Shown here piece after piece: positions 7,894-17,251 of a stretch of 42,015 nucleotides of DNA (its first letter is position 1; each line of letters opens with the position of its first letter). The stretch lies in assembly GCF_934307085.1 (NCBI RefSeq), contig NZ_CAKRCF010000029.1, positions 1 through 42,015 of the forward strand. The letters run 5' to 3'. Made by a program: the position numbers and the translations under genes. The stretch comes from an uncultured Anaerobutyricum sp. (lineage in GTDB: Bacteria; Bacillota; Clostridia; Lachnospirales; Lachnospiraceae). The notes below the pieces were generated by a model that searched no databases, was not told the DNA's origin, and saw nothing but the letters and a program-made list of their open reading frames with translations.

Positions 7894-10386
7894 ATGAGTG
7901 AAACAGTAAACAATAAGCACGTGAAAAAGAAAAAACCGGCGGTTTTACTATTAAAAGCAGTAATCACAGCGGTTCTTCTTTTCTTTACCTGGTATTTATG
8001 CAGTCACTTTATGGAATATCAGAAGAATGCGACAAATCAGGTAAACAAATATCGAATCGATCAGGTTTGTCAGTTATCGGTAGGCTCCACTGTGAGTCAG
8101 AAATTTGTTGCAAAACACACCCATTTAAAAACAGTTAAAGTCTATTTTGGAAATGATTATTCTGGTCAGGCAAGTGGCAAGGTCATTCTTAATATTATAG
8201 ATTTAGAAACCGGTAAAAGTGTACAGCGGCTTACAAAAAATATCAGCGACATTGTAAATAATGATTATACAGAATTTAAGACGGACCTTCAGCTTACGAA
8301 AAAGAAAGAGTATAGTATTCAGCTTACAACAAGTGGAGCGGAATCTGGAAAAGAACCACTTATTTTCCAGTGGACGACAAAGGAAACAGGTTTCCGTGGT
8401 AAGTTAAAGATCAATCAGGAAGAGCAGGGCAAATATTTAGTATCTAAGCTCTATTATCCGGTAACAATTTACCAGCAGTGGGCAGGAATCTGTATGATGA
8501 TGGCACTTGTCCTTTTTCTTTTATGGCTTGCACTGCCAGCACCAGAGATGGTGAAAAAGGTACTTGGTCAGATTCTGTTTTTTGCAGCACCAGTATTTAC
8601 GTTCTGGTTTGTGGAGCGATTTACGGATAATCCGATTTTCAGGATGCGTCCGGCTGAATTCTGGCTGAACATTTTAGTTTATTATATGTTTTTTGGATTT
8701 TTGTATCTTCTCTTTAATTCAAGAAAGGTATCTGTCACAATAGGAAGTATATTGTGGTGTATTATTGGTATCGCAAACTATTATGTTTTAAGTTTTAAGG
8801 GTGCACCGATTGTTCCTTCTGATATCATGTCTGCAAGAACCGCAGCCAATGTTGCAGAAAACTATACGTACAGTATCCAGCCGATATTTGTGTGGAATGT
8901 ACTGTTCCTGCTTTTATATCTTGCGATAATATGGCGTTGTCCGATTCCAAAGAAAATGGGTTGGAAGAAGCGTGTAATCATGCTTGTTGTTATCGGACTG
9001 CTTGGTTCAGTACTCGGACATTTTGTTGTAGAGCAGAAAACATTAAAGAATTTCGGAATTAAAAATAATGTGTGGGATCAGAAAAAAGGCTATGCCAAGA
9101 ATGGATTGTTCTTTGGCTTCGTTCTTAATATGAACTCTCTGGTTCAGGAAAAACCATCCGATTATTCGGTAGAGGCGGCCAAAGACATTGCTGAGAAATA
9201 TGAAGAAAAGTTTGCGAATGAAGATTCCGGTAAAAAGAAAAAAGGGCGGTTAAAAACTGCAGATGGTACGAAACCAAATGTAATCGGCATTATGAACGAG
9301 GCATTTTCTGATTTAAGTGTTATTAATGAATTTTCTACGAATGAAGATTATATGCCATTTATTCATAGTTTAAAGAAGAATACAATAAAAGGTTCTCTTT
9401 ATATGTCTATCTTTGGTTCGGGAACTTGCAATTCTGAATTTGAGTTTTTAACTGGAAACAGTATGTCTTTCTTACAAAATGGTATTATTGCATATACACA
9501 GGTAGTAAAGGATAAACTTCCTAATATGACTTATCTTTTAAAGGAACAGGGATATAAGAGCAACCTGGCTTTACATCCTTACCTTGCTTCTGGCTGGAAT
9601 CGTGTGCAGGTATACGATTATATGGGATTTGATCATTTTTACTCAGAAACAGACTTTAAGAATCCAAAGATGTACCGAAAATATATTTCGGATGAATCTG
9701 ATTTTAAGAAGATTGAGGAATTATACGAAAATCGTACCAACAAAGATGAACCATTCTATCTTTTTAATGTTACAATGCAGAACCACGGTGGATTTGATAA
9801 GACATATTCAAATTTTGAGAATGATATACAGATTACAGACAACCATAAAAATGAGCAGGCTGAACAGTATCTTTCCCTTGTAAAGAAAACAGATACTGCG
9901 TTTAAACAGCTTGTGGAATATTTCTCAAAAGTAAAAGAACCGACAATCATTGTCATGTATGGAGACCATCAGCCAGCTGTACAGAGCAGTTTCTATGATA
10001 GCCTTTTTGGAAAGAGCGCAGGAAGCCTCACCAATGAGGAATTAATGAACAAATACAGAACACCATTTATTATCTGGGCAAACTATGATATTAAAGAAAC
10101 AACCATAGATAAAATGAGTGCAAATTATTTAAGTTCTTACGTGATGGATGAAGCAGGATTAGAGATAAGCCCATATCAGAAGTTTTTATTAAAGCTTCAT
10201 CAGAAGCTTCCGGTACTTACAGCAATGGGATGCTTTGACAAAAAAGGTAAGTATTATGAGTCTGCTTTAGAATCACCTTACAGCGATATGGTAAAAGAGT
10301 ATCAGATATTACAATATAATAATCTTATTGATACAAAACATACAGTTAATTCTTTCTTTTATCTCTCTGACAAACAGAAGAAATAA
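7894..10386 (+). CDS. LTA synthase family membrane sulfatase (glycerol phosphate transferase-like)
   Basis: A membrane enzyme of the LtaS/alkaline phosphatase superfamily, probably moving phospho-alcohol groups onto an envelope polymer outside the cell. Residue 19-37 is a first membrane segment, followed by an extracytoplasmic beta-rich insert (about 45-190). Six further membrane segments lie between about 195 and 385. The sulfatase domain covers about 455-770. Its catalytic set is complete: metal ligand Glu469 (NEAFSDL), nucleophile Thr511 (GSGTCNSEFE), His631 (NHGGFD) and Asp691-His692 (YGDHQPA). At 830 residues it is longer than S. aureus LtaS (about 650) because of the extra N-terminal domain between the first membrane segments. 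The exact polymer cannot be told. It is the last gene of the 3768-10386 series, followed by a palindromic repeat. Confidence 0.85.
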   Translation: MSETVNNKHVKKKKPAVLLLKAVITAVLLFFTWYLCSHFMEYQKNATNQVNKYRIDQVCQLSVGSTVSQKFVAKHTHLKTVKVYFGNDYSGQASGKVILNIIDLETGKSVQRLTKNISDIVNNDYTEFKTDLQLTKKKEYSIQLTTSGAESGKEPLIFQWTTKETGFRGKLKINQEEQGKYLVSKLYYPVTIYQQWAGICMMMALVLFLLWLALPAPEMVKKVLGQILFFAAPVFTFWFVERFTDNPIFRMRPAEFWLNILVYYMFFGFLYLLFNSRKVSVTIGSILWCIIGIANYYVLSFKGAPIVPSDIMSARTAANVAENYTYSIQPIFVWNVLFLLLYLAIIWRCPIPKKMGWKKRVIMLVVIGLLGSVLGHFVVEQKTLKNFGIKNNVWDQKKGYAKNGLFFGFVLNMNSLVQEKPSDYSVEAAKDIAEKYEEKFANEDSGKKKKGRLKTADGTKPNVIGIMNEAFSDLSVINEFSTNEDYMPFIHSLKKNTIKGSLYMSIFGSGTCNSEFEFLTGNSMSFLQNGIIAYTQVVKDKLPNMTYLLKEQGYKSNLALHPYLASGWNRVQVYDYMGFDHFYSETDFKNPKMYRKYISDESDFKKIEELYENRTNKDEPFYLFNVTMQNHGGFDKTYSNFENDIQITDNHKNEQAEQYLSLVKKTDTAFKQLVEYFSKVKEPTIIVMYGDHQPAVQSSFYDSLFGKSAGSLTNEELMNKYRTPFIIWANYDIKETTIDKMSANYLSSYVMDEAGLEISPYQKFLLKLHQKLPVLTAMGCFDKKGKYYESALESPYSDMVKEYQILQYNNLIDTKHTVNSFFYLSDKQKK

Positions 10387-10406
10387 GAAAGCAGGAGAAG
10401 TGCTAA

Positions 10407-10474
10407 AGCGTGTTTGAATAATCAAAAGAGATCTGCATTGTCCTAATTTGCAGAAAGTATTTTTCAAATATGCT
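10407..10474 (+). repeat. Dispersed palindromic repeat, copy A
   Basis: AGCGTGTTTGAATAAT (10407-10422) pairs with ATTTTTCAAATATGCT (10459-10474) through one mismatch and two G-U pairs; CTGCA and TGCAG form an inner stem. It shares the core GTGTTTGAAAAAT with copies near 15618, 21931, 34165 and 37742. It lies 20 bases after a stop codon and 24 bases before the next start, all in the same orientation as the genes. Confidence 0.65.
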
Positions 10475-10497
10475 CCGTAGGCAAAAAGGAGGCAGCG

Positions 10498-12033
10498 ATG
10501 GGAGTAAGTCCGTATGCGGCAATTGTAATCGGTTCAAAAAATATGCTCATGAAGGTATATGAGATTTCCGGTGGAAGGGGATTTCGCACGATTGATGAGA
10601 TACGTTATGAGTATGAACTTGGAAAAGAGGCATATTTTACAAGAAAGATTACATTTGCACAAATTGAAGAAATCTGTAATGTACTGATAGAATTTCAGCA
10701 GCGTATGAAGGAATATGCGATAACAGAATTCCGCTGTTATGCAACCAGTGCGATTCGAAATGCAAAGAATCAGGTATCGGTTCTTAATCAGATAAAGATT
10801 CGTACAGGCATGGATGTTATCATGCTCAGTAATTCTGAACTCCGTTTCCTTATGTATAAAGGAATCCAGGTGTTAGATATTGATTTCAATAAAATTATTG
10901 AAAAAAATACAGCAATTTTAGATATTGGCTCCGGAAGTGTACAGGTATCCCTATTTGACAAGCAGGCACTTTATATGACGCAGAATTTAGATATCGGTAC
11001 AGTAAAAGTGCGGGAATTTTTAGAATCCGTTGAGAATAACGTGCTTGATTATATTTCTGTATTAGAAGAATATATTCAGTATGAATTTGATATGTTTAAG
11101 AATGGCTATCTGAAAGATAAAGATATTAAAAATGTAATCGCTATCGGAGATGAGATTAAAAATATCAACCGACTGATTCCTGAACTGCATCTTACTGATA
11201 CGATGAGCTATGAGCAGATTTTGTACATTTACAAAAAGATTAAAAAGGCATCCTATCAGGATATTGCCTTAAAATATGGACTTTCTATCGAGGATGCCAG
11301 AATGGTTCTTCCATCTGTGCTTATTTATAAGATATTCTTAGAACGTTCTAAAGCAGATACCATTTATATCTGTGCGACGAATCTCTGTGATGGAAGCGTG
11401 GTAGATTATGCGCAGGAAACAAAGAAGATAAAGCTAAGCCATGATTTTTATCAGGATATTGTTGCTTCTGCAAAATATATTGGAAAAAGATACCGTTATA
11501 GCAAAGTTCACGCACAATATATTACAGATTTAGCATTAGAGATTTTCGATAAGACGAAAAAGTTCCACGGACTTACGCAGCGAGACCGCCTTATTCTTGA
11601 AATATCTGCGATTCTTCATGATATTGGTAAGTATGTCAATTTGAATGATCCGGGTAAAAATGGCTATCAGTTAATTATGTCTACTGAGATTATGGGCTTA
11701 TCGCATCGGGAGAGAGAGGAAGTTGCGAATATTGTATTATATAATACACAAGAACTTCCTGATACAGATGAGTTAGATACCGTATTCTGGAGAGAAGAAT
11801 ACCTTCGGATTGCCAAGCTATCTTCTATCCTACGGCTTGCAAATGCGTTAGACAGAGGACATAAACAAAAACTTGAAAAATGTTCTATGGCAAGAAAGGG
11901 AAAAGAACTGATTATTTCTCTTGAAACAAATCAGGATATTACATTAGAGATTACCCGCTTTTCCAAAAAAGCAGAGAACTTTAGTGAGTTTACGGGAATC
12001 ACACCAGTATTAAAGCAAAAAAGAGCGCTGTAA
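10498..12033 (+). CDS. Ppx/GppA family phosphatase with C-terminal HD domain
   Basis: Predicted exopolyphosphatase and/or pppGpp phosphohydrolase. Residues 1-300 form the two-lobed actin-like fold (TSAIRNAKN near 83-91, ILDIGSGSVQVSLFD around 140-154, the second phosphate loop). A C-terminal HD-type domain follows, with ILHDIGKYVN at 372-381. The usual E in the first motif region (the NGEE/SGEEE type seen in many Ppx) reads SNSELRF, so catalytic behaviour may deviate. The start ATG 10498 has AAGGAGG 5 bases upstream. It is 13 bases from the polyphosphate kinase gene, a standard ppx-ppk pairing, which favours a polyphosphate role over pppGpp. Confidence 0.87.
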   Translation: MGVSPYAAIVIGSKNMLMKVYEISGGRGFRTIDEIRYEYELGKEAYFTRKITFAQIEEICNVLIEFQQRMKEYAITEFRCYATSAIRNAKNQVSVLNQIKIRTGMDVIMLSNSELRFLMYKGIQVLDIDFNKIIEKNTAILDIGSGSVQVSLFDKQALYMTQNLDIGTVKVREFLESVENNVLDYISVLEEYIQYEFDMFKNGYLKDKDIKNVIAIGDEIKNINRLIPELHLTDTMSYEQILYIYKKIKKASYQDIALKYGLSIEDARMVLPSVLIYKIFLERSKADTIYICATNLCDGSVVDYAQETKKIKLSHDFYQDIVASAKYIGKRYRYSKVHAQYITDLALEIFDKTKKFHGLTQRDRLILEISAILHDIGKYVNLNDPGKNGYQLIMSTEIMGLSHREREEVANIVLYNTQELPDTDELDTVFWREEYLRIAKLSSILRLANALDRGHKQKLEKCSMARKGKELIISLETNQDITLEITRFSKKAENFSEFTGITPVLKQKRAL

Positions 12034-12046
12034 AGGAGGATAGAAG

Positions 12047-14197
12047 ATGGACAAAAGTATATTTGACAGACCGGAGAATTTTACAAACCGTGAATTAAGC
12101 TGGTTGGAGTTTAATCAGAGAATTCTTGGAGAAGCAAGAGATCGCAAAAATCCATTATTTGAGCGAATGAAGTTTTTAAGTATTACTGCATCTAATTTAG
12201 ATGAATTTTTTATGGTACGTATCGCTTCGTTAAAAGACATGGTCAATGCAGGATATGAGAAAAAGGATATTGCAGGAATGACTCCGCAGGAACAGCTTGA
12301 TTCATTGAATGAGAAAACCCATGCGTTTTGCGAGAAACAGTATACGACCTATAATCGTTCTCTTCTTCCTAAACTTTCTGAAACAGGATTAGAAATCGTA
12401 ACTTTTGACAGCCTTTCTGAAAAAGAAGAAGAGTTTTTAGAAGAATATTTCCATAAGAATGTATATCCGGTACTGACTCCAATGGCGATTGATTCCTCAA
12501 GACCATTTCCCCTGATTCAAAATAAGACGTTAAATATTGCTGCATTGATAAAAAGCCGGGGAAAGGATAAAAAAGAAAAGAAAGAATACGATATTGCTAC
12601 AGTACAGGTACCTTCCGTACTTCCAAGAGTGGTTATGTTGCCACAGAAGGATGGAGGAAAAAGAAAATACCGTGTTATTCTTCTTGAGAATGTTATTGAG
12701 CATTACCTGGATGTTCTGTTTTTAAATCACGAGATTATCTGTTCGGCACCATATCGTATTATGAGAAATGCCGATTTATCTATTGATGAGGATGATGCAG
12801 AAGATTTATTAAAAGAGATTGAAAAGTCTTTAAAAATGCGTCAGTGGGGCGAAGTTATTAAGTTTGAGTATGAAGAGCGGATGGATAGCCGTCTGGTGAA
12901 GTATTTAAAGAAGCAATTTAAAGTGCATCCCTGCGATATGTATGCCTTTAACGGGCCTCTTGATCTTACATTCCTTATGAAATGTTATGGCATTGATGGT
13001 TTCTCTGATTTAAAAGAAGAACCATATACGCCGCAGAAAAATAAAAAGCTTCGTGCAGATAAGAATATATTTACTCAGATTCGAAGGGGTGATGTGTTAC
13101 TACATCATCCATATGAAAGTTTTGACCCGATTGTTGCATTTATTAAGCAGGCCGCAGAGGATAAAGATGTGCTTGCAATCAAGCAGACTCTTTATCGTGT
13201 CAGTGGACATTCTCCGATTATCGCTGCACTGGCACAAGCAGCAGAAAACGGTAAGCAGGTAACTGTGTTAGTAGAGTTAAAGGCAAGATTTGATGAGGAA
13301 AATAACATTAATTGGGCAAGAAAGTTAGAAAAAGCAGGCTGTCACGTTATTTATGGTTTAGTTGGACTCAAAACTCACTGTAAGATTGCACTGGTAGTGC
13401 GAAAAGAAGCAGACGGGATCCGTCGATATGTACATCTTGGAACAGGAAACTATAATGATTCTACTGCAAAGCTTTATACAGATATGGGTATGTTTACTTG
13501 TCGTGACGTTGTGGGAGAAGATGCCACTGCCGTATTTAATATGTTAAGTGGTTATTCTGAACCGGCAATCTGGAACCGCCTCATTGTAGCACCACTCTGG
13601 ATGAAAAAGCGTTTTCTTGAGATGATTCACAGAGAGACAAAGAATGCAAAAGAGGGTAAACCAGCCAGAATTATCGCAAAGTGTAATTCTCTTTGTGATA
13701 GAAAGATTATCCTTGCCTTATATGAGGCTTCCAGTGCAGGAGTACAGATTGATCTGATTGTTCGTGGAATCTGTTGCCTTGTAGCGGGAAAGCCAGGTGT
13801 TAGTGAAAACATCCGAGTGCGCTCTATTGTAGGTACTTTCTTGGAGCATGCAAGAATTTTCTATTTTTATAATGACGGGCATGAAGAAATTTATATGGGA
13901 AGTGCGGACTGGATGCCTAGAAACCTGGATCGCCGTGTGGAAATCGTGTTCCCAATCGAGGCAGAGGATTTAAAAGAAAAGGCAAAGCATATCTTAAGTG
14001 TACAGCTTAGTGACACATTAAAAGCACACAGACTTTTAGAAGATGGCACATACCAGAAAGTAGACAGAAGGGGAAAAGAGGCAATTGAGGCACAGAAGAC
14101 ATTTTGTAAAGAGGCAGTTGCAGCTGCTAATGAATCAAAAAAGAAAGTGCCAAAGAAAAGAACATTTGACCCTCGTTTTTCACCGCAGGAGGAATAA
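12047..14197 (+). CDS. ppk1: Polyphosphate kinase 1
   Basis: Reversibly moves the gamma phosphate of ATP onto growing polyphosphate, through a phosphohistidine. The four-domain order is visible: N domain (RELSWLEFNQRIL), head domain (SSRPFPLIQNKTLN), and the C1 and C2 phospholipase-D-like domains. The phosphorylated His is His444 in GLKTHCKIALV; the second active-site His is His601 in FLEHARIFYFYNDG. HLGTGNYNDSTAKLYTD marks the C1 domain. Length 716 is normal. The start ATG 12047 has AAAGGAGGA about 8 bases upstream. The stop codon shares one base with the next gene (TAATG), so the three genes ppx-ppk1-GH3 look like one operon. Confidence 0.96.
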   Translation: MDKSIFDRPENFTNRELSWLEFNQRILGEARDRKNPLFERMKFLSITASNLDEFFMVRIASLKDMVNAGYEKKDIAGMTPQEQLDSLNEKTHAFCEKQYTTYNRSLLPKLSETGLEIVTFDSLSEKEEEFLEEYFHKNVYPVLTPMAIDSSRPFPLIQNKTLNIAALIKSRGKDKKEKKEYDIATVQVPSVLPRVVMLPQKDGGKRKYRVILLENVIEHYLDVLFLNHEIICSAPYRIMRNADLSIDEDDAEDLLKEIEKSLKMRQWGEVIKFEYEERMDSRLVKYLKKQFKVHPCDMYAFNGPLDLTFLMKCYGIDGFSDLKEEPYTPQKNKKLRADKNIFTQIRRGDVLLHHPYESFDPIVAFIKQAAEDKDVLAIKQTLYRVSGHSPIIAALAQAAENGKQVTVLVELKARFDEENNINWARKLEKAGCHVIYGLVGLKTHCKIALVVRKEADGIRRYVHLGTGNYNDSTAKLYTDMGMFTCRDVVGEDATAVFNMLSGYSEPAIWNRLIVAPLWMKKRFLEMIHRETKNAKEGKPARIIAKCNSLCDRKIILALYEASSAGVQIDLIVRGICCLVAGKPGVSENIRVRSIVGTFLEHARIFYFYNDGHEEIYMGSADWMPRNLDRRVEIVFPIEAEDLKEKAKHILSVQLSDTLKAHRLLEDGTYQKVDRRGKEAIEAQKTFCKEAVAAANESKKKVPKKRTFDPRFSPQEE

Positions 14198-15426
14198 TGA
14201 AAAGATATAAAGTAATTACATTCGTATTATGTCTTACTCTGCTTGTGGGAACACTTGCAGGGTGTGGCTCCCATAAAAAGAAAGAAGAATCTGAAGAAAG
14301 TACCTCTACTTCAAAAAGTTCTGGCGAATTAGATGATATTACTTTAGAAGGAATGGTTTCTGATGTACTGTCGAGCATGACATTAAAAGAAAAAATCGGA
14401 CAGATGTTTATTGTTTGTACAGATTCTCTTGATTTTGATGCAGAAACAGAAGTGACAGAAAAAATGCAGCAAAAATTAGAAGAGTATAAGCCTGGCGGGG
14501 TAATCTTTTTTTCCTACAACATAAAAGATCGTGAACAGGTAAAAAGTATGACTACTGATATTCAAAAGACAAATGATGTTCCATTGTTTATTTCTGTTGA
14601 TGAAGAAGGCGGCTCTGTTGCAAGAATCGCAAATTCAAAGCAGATGCATACAACAAAATTTCCTTCTATGTCTGAGATTGGTAAAAGTGGAGATGGAAAA
14701 AAAGCTTATGAAGTAGGAGAGACAATCGGAAAAGAAATTAAGGAACTTGGATTTAACCTTGATTTTGCACCGGTAGCGGATGTGAATACGAATGCAGAAA
14801 ATACAGAAATCGGAAACCGAAGCTTTGGTTCTGATGCCAAAACAGTATCCGAAATGGTGTCACAGGAAGTAAAGGGGTTACAATCTCAGAGAGTAAGTTC
14901 AACACTAAAGCATTTTCCAGGACAGGGACAGTGTGGAGAGGATACACATAAAGGTTATGTGGATTTAAATGCAACCATTGATCGTCTCCGTGAAGTAGAA
15001 TTCCTTCCATTTGAATCTGGAATCGCAGCAGGAGCAGATATGGTAATGATGTCCCATGTTGCGGTAAGTCAGGTAACAGGAAAGGAGACTCCCGCTTCTC
15101 TTACTAAGCTTATGGTAACAGATATTTTAAGGGAAGAGTTAAAGTTTGATAATATTATTATCACTGATGCAATGAATATGAAAGTCATTACAAAGTTCTA
15201 TGACCCTGATCAGGCAGCAATTATGGCAGTAGAGGCAGGAAATGATATGATTTTAATGCCAGATAATTTTGAGCAGGCCTTTGAGGGGATTTTAGAGGCA
15301 GTAAAAGATGGCACGATATCAGAAAGTCAGATTGATGAATCTGTAAGCCGAATTCTCTCCGTAAAAATCCGTAGAGGAATCCTTCCAACAGATTCAAAAT
15401 TATTTCGCCATAATGAAGGAAAGTAA
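14197..15426 (+). CDS. nagZ: GH3 family beta-N-acetylhexosaminidase-like lipoprotein
   Basis: Predicted to remove N-acetylglucosamine from muropeptides outside the membrane. A lipoprotein signal peptide ends in LAGC, with Cys23 as the lipidated residue, followed by a Ser/Lys/Glu-rich linker. The GH3 TIM barrel starts near residue 55 (MTLKEKIGQMF), with DEEGGSVARI and APVADVN. The NagZ acid/base loop is KHFPGQGQCGEDTHKG: Lys238-His239, then Asp249 and His251, so the Asp-X-His dyad is kept. The loop reads GQGQ where most NagZ have GHGD. The nucleophile is Asp324 in IITDAMNM. There is no C-terminal beta-sandwich domain. The start overlaps the ppk1 stop and uses CAGGAGG inside ppk1. The name is by family; the substrate is unproven. 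Confidence 0.85.
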   Translation: MKRYKVITFVLCLTLLVGTLAGCGSHKKKEESEESTSTSKSSGELDDITLEGMVSDVLSSMTLKEKIGQMFIVCTDSLDFDAETEVTEKMQQKLEEYKPGGVIFFSYNIKDREQVKSMTTDIQKTNDVPLFISVDEEGGSVARIANSKQMHTTKFPSMSEIGKSGDGKKAYEVGETIGKEIKELGFNLDFAPVADVNTNAENTEIGNRSFGSDAKTVSEMVSQEVKGLQSQRVSSTLKHFPGQGQCGEDTHKGYVDLNATIDRLREVEFLPFESGIAAGADMVMMSHVAVSQVTGKETPASLTKLMVTDILREELKFDNIIITDAMNMKVITKFYDPDQAAIMAVEAGNDMILMPDNFEQAFEGILEAVKDGTISESQIDESVSRILSVKIRRGILPTDSKLFRHNEGK

Positions 15427-15501
15427 TCTGTAAAATTCATAAAAAATACTATATAAAATACACATAAAATTTGTGAATGGTTCTGAAATCTGAGAAATGG
15501 C

Positions 15502-15530
15502 TTGTATGGACACTAATTTTATGTTAGTAT
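15502..15530 (+). promoter_or_regulatory. Candidate promoter upstream of purF
   Basis: TTGTAT and TAGTAT with 17-base spacing, about 185 bases upstream of the purF start. The long leader contains repeat copy B. I looked for a purine riboswitch core in this leader and did not see one. Confidence 0.4.
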
Positions 15531-15615
15531 ACAATCGTTTCAATATGGTAAAAAATATGTGACTATTCAAAAAACATTCGCAAAATTGCATATACAAAGA
15601 GTATTTTTTGCCAGA

Positions 15616-15658
15616 ACGTGTTTGAAATGTAGATTGCTGAAATGATTTTTCAAACATT
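15616..15658 (+). repeat. Dispersed palindromic repeat, copy B
   Basis: CGTGTTTGAAATGT (15617-15630) and ATTTTTCAAACAT (15645-15657) form a short-loop palindrome with the same core as copies A, C, D and E. It lies in the leader of purF, downstream of the candidate promoter. Confidence 0.6.
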
Positions 15659-15715
15659 TTCTAATAATAATGTAGTTACAAATTATATTCACTAATGAAA
15701 TTATGGAGGAAGAAA

Positions 15716-17170
15716 ATGGCGTTTGATATGGAAGAACAGTTTTCTGAAGAGTGTGTGGATTCTGGAATTCACGAAGAATGCGGAGTGTTTGGAGCATATG
15801 ATTTTGATGGAAATGACATTGCTTCAACGGTGTATTATGGGTTGTTTGCTCTGCAGCACAGAGGACAGGAAAGCTGTGGTATTGCAGTTTCGGATACCAA
15901 TGGTCCTAAGAAGAACATTCAGGTTCATAAGGGAATGGGACTTGTCAACGAAGTGTTTAGCAGTGAAAACCTTGAGAAATTAAAGGGAAATATCAGTGTG
16001 GGTCATGTCCGGTATTCAACCGCAGGTTCTAGTACCAGAGAAAATGCACAGCCTTTAGTACTGAATTACTATAAAGGTACGTTGGCTCTTGCACATAATG
16101 GTAATCTGGTAAATGCATTAGAACTTCGCGAGGAACTTGAAAAGACAGGCGCTATTTTCCAGACAACAATTGATTCTGAAGTAATCGCTTACCACGTTGC
16201 CAAGGAAAGAATTTCTTCCGCAACAGCCGAAGAAGCGGTACTTGCAGCAATGCGTAAATTAAAGGGAGCCTATTCTCTTATCGTAATGAGTCCGAGAAAG
16301 CTGATTGGAGCAAGAGACCCATTTGGTTTTAGACCTCTCTGTATTGGAAAGAGAGATAATACATACTTCCTTACTTCTGAGACATGTGCCTTAGATACAG
16401 TAGGAGCAGAGTTTGTAAGAGATGTGGAACCTGGTGAAGTTGTTACTGTAACACCAAATGGTATCGTATCTAATAAGGAGCTTTGTTTTAAAGATCCATC
16501 GAAACAGGCAAGATGTATCTTTGAATACATTTATTTCGCAAGACCAGATGCAGTTATTGACGGAGTTAGTGTTTATGCCAGTCGAATTAAAGCAGGAAAA
16601 TTCCTTGCTATGGACTCGCCAGTAGAAGCTGATATGGTTGTTGGTGTTCCTGAATCCGGTAATCCGGCAGCACAGGGATATGCGATGGAATCCGGCATTC
16701 CTTACGGAACAGCATTCATTAAAAACTCCTACGTAGGAAGAACATTCATCAAGCCAAAACAGAGCATGCGTGAGAGCAGTGTTCAGGTAAAGCTTAATGT
16801 ATTAAAAGATGCCGTAAAAGGAAAGAGAATTGTTATGATTGACGATTCTATTGTTCGAGGAACAACATGTCGTCGAATTGTACGTATGTTAAAGGATGCA
16901 GGGGCGAAAGAAGTGCATGTAAGAATCAGTTCCCCTCCATTTTTACATCCTTGTTATTTTGGAACAGATATTCCATCAGAAGATCAGCTTGTTGCATATG
17001 GTAAAACATTAGATGAAATCCGTGAGAGTATCGAAGCAGATACATTAGCTTATCTTAGAATGGATCGCTTAAAAGAACTTGATAACGGTCTTCCTTACTG
17101 TGATGCATGCTTTAGCGGTAATTATCCGATTGAGCCGCCAACACAGGATATTCGTGGAGAACAGGGATAA
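15716..17170 (+). CDS. purF: Amidophosphoribosyltransferase
   Basis: First committed step of purine synthesis: glutamine plus PRPP gives phosphoribosylamine. Residues 1-21 are a propeptide; cleavage would expose Cys22 of ECGVFGAY as the N-terminal nucleophile of the glutaminase domain. The PRPP loop is IVMIDDSIVRGTT. Cysteines in QARCIFEY, HPCYFGTD and YCDACFSG match the four ligands of the [4Fe-4S] cluster known from the B. subtilis enzyme. I choose ATG 15716 because GGAGGA lies 5 bases upstream; ATG 15695 would have no ribosome binding site and adds a basic leader that is not typical. Product length is 484. purB follows after 81 bases. Confidence 0.95.
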   Translation: MAFDMEEQFSEECVDSGIHEECGVFGAYDFDGNDIASTVYYGLFALQHRGQESCGIAVSDTNGPKKNIQVHKGMGLVNEVFSSENLEKLKGNISVGHVRYSTAGSSTRENAQPLVLNYYKGTLALAHNGNLVNALELREELEKTGAIFQTTIDSEVIAYHVAKERISSATAEEAVLAAMRKLKGAYSLIVMSPRKLIGARDPFGFRPLCIGKRDNTYFLTSETCALDTVGAEFVRDVEPGEVVTVTPNGIVSNKELCFKDPSKQARCIFEYIYFARPDAVIDGVSVYASRIKAGKFLAMDSPVEADMVVGVPESGNPAAQGYAMESGIPYGTAFIKNSYVGRTFIKPKQSMRESSVQVKLNVLKDAVKGKRIVMIDDSIVRGTTCRRIVRMLKDAGAKEVHVRISSPPFLHPCYFGTDIPSEDQLVAYGKTLDEIRESIEADTLAYLRMDRLKELDNGLPYCDACFSGNYPIEPPTQDIRGEQG

Positions 17171-17251
17171 AATAACTAATAAAAGTAACAGTGAGTATAG
17201 TATACATAGAATTTTATATAATAAACAAGTTTACCATAGGAGGTATAAACA

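Noticed and set aside
15427..15715. Purine riboswitch in the purF leader
   Set aside because: I could not find the conserved loop and junction bases; the only clear structure is the dispersed palindrome.
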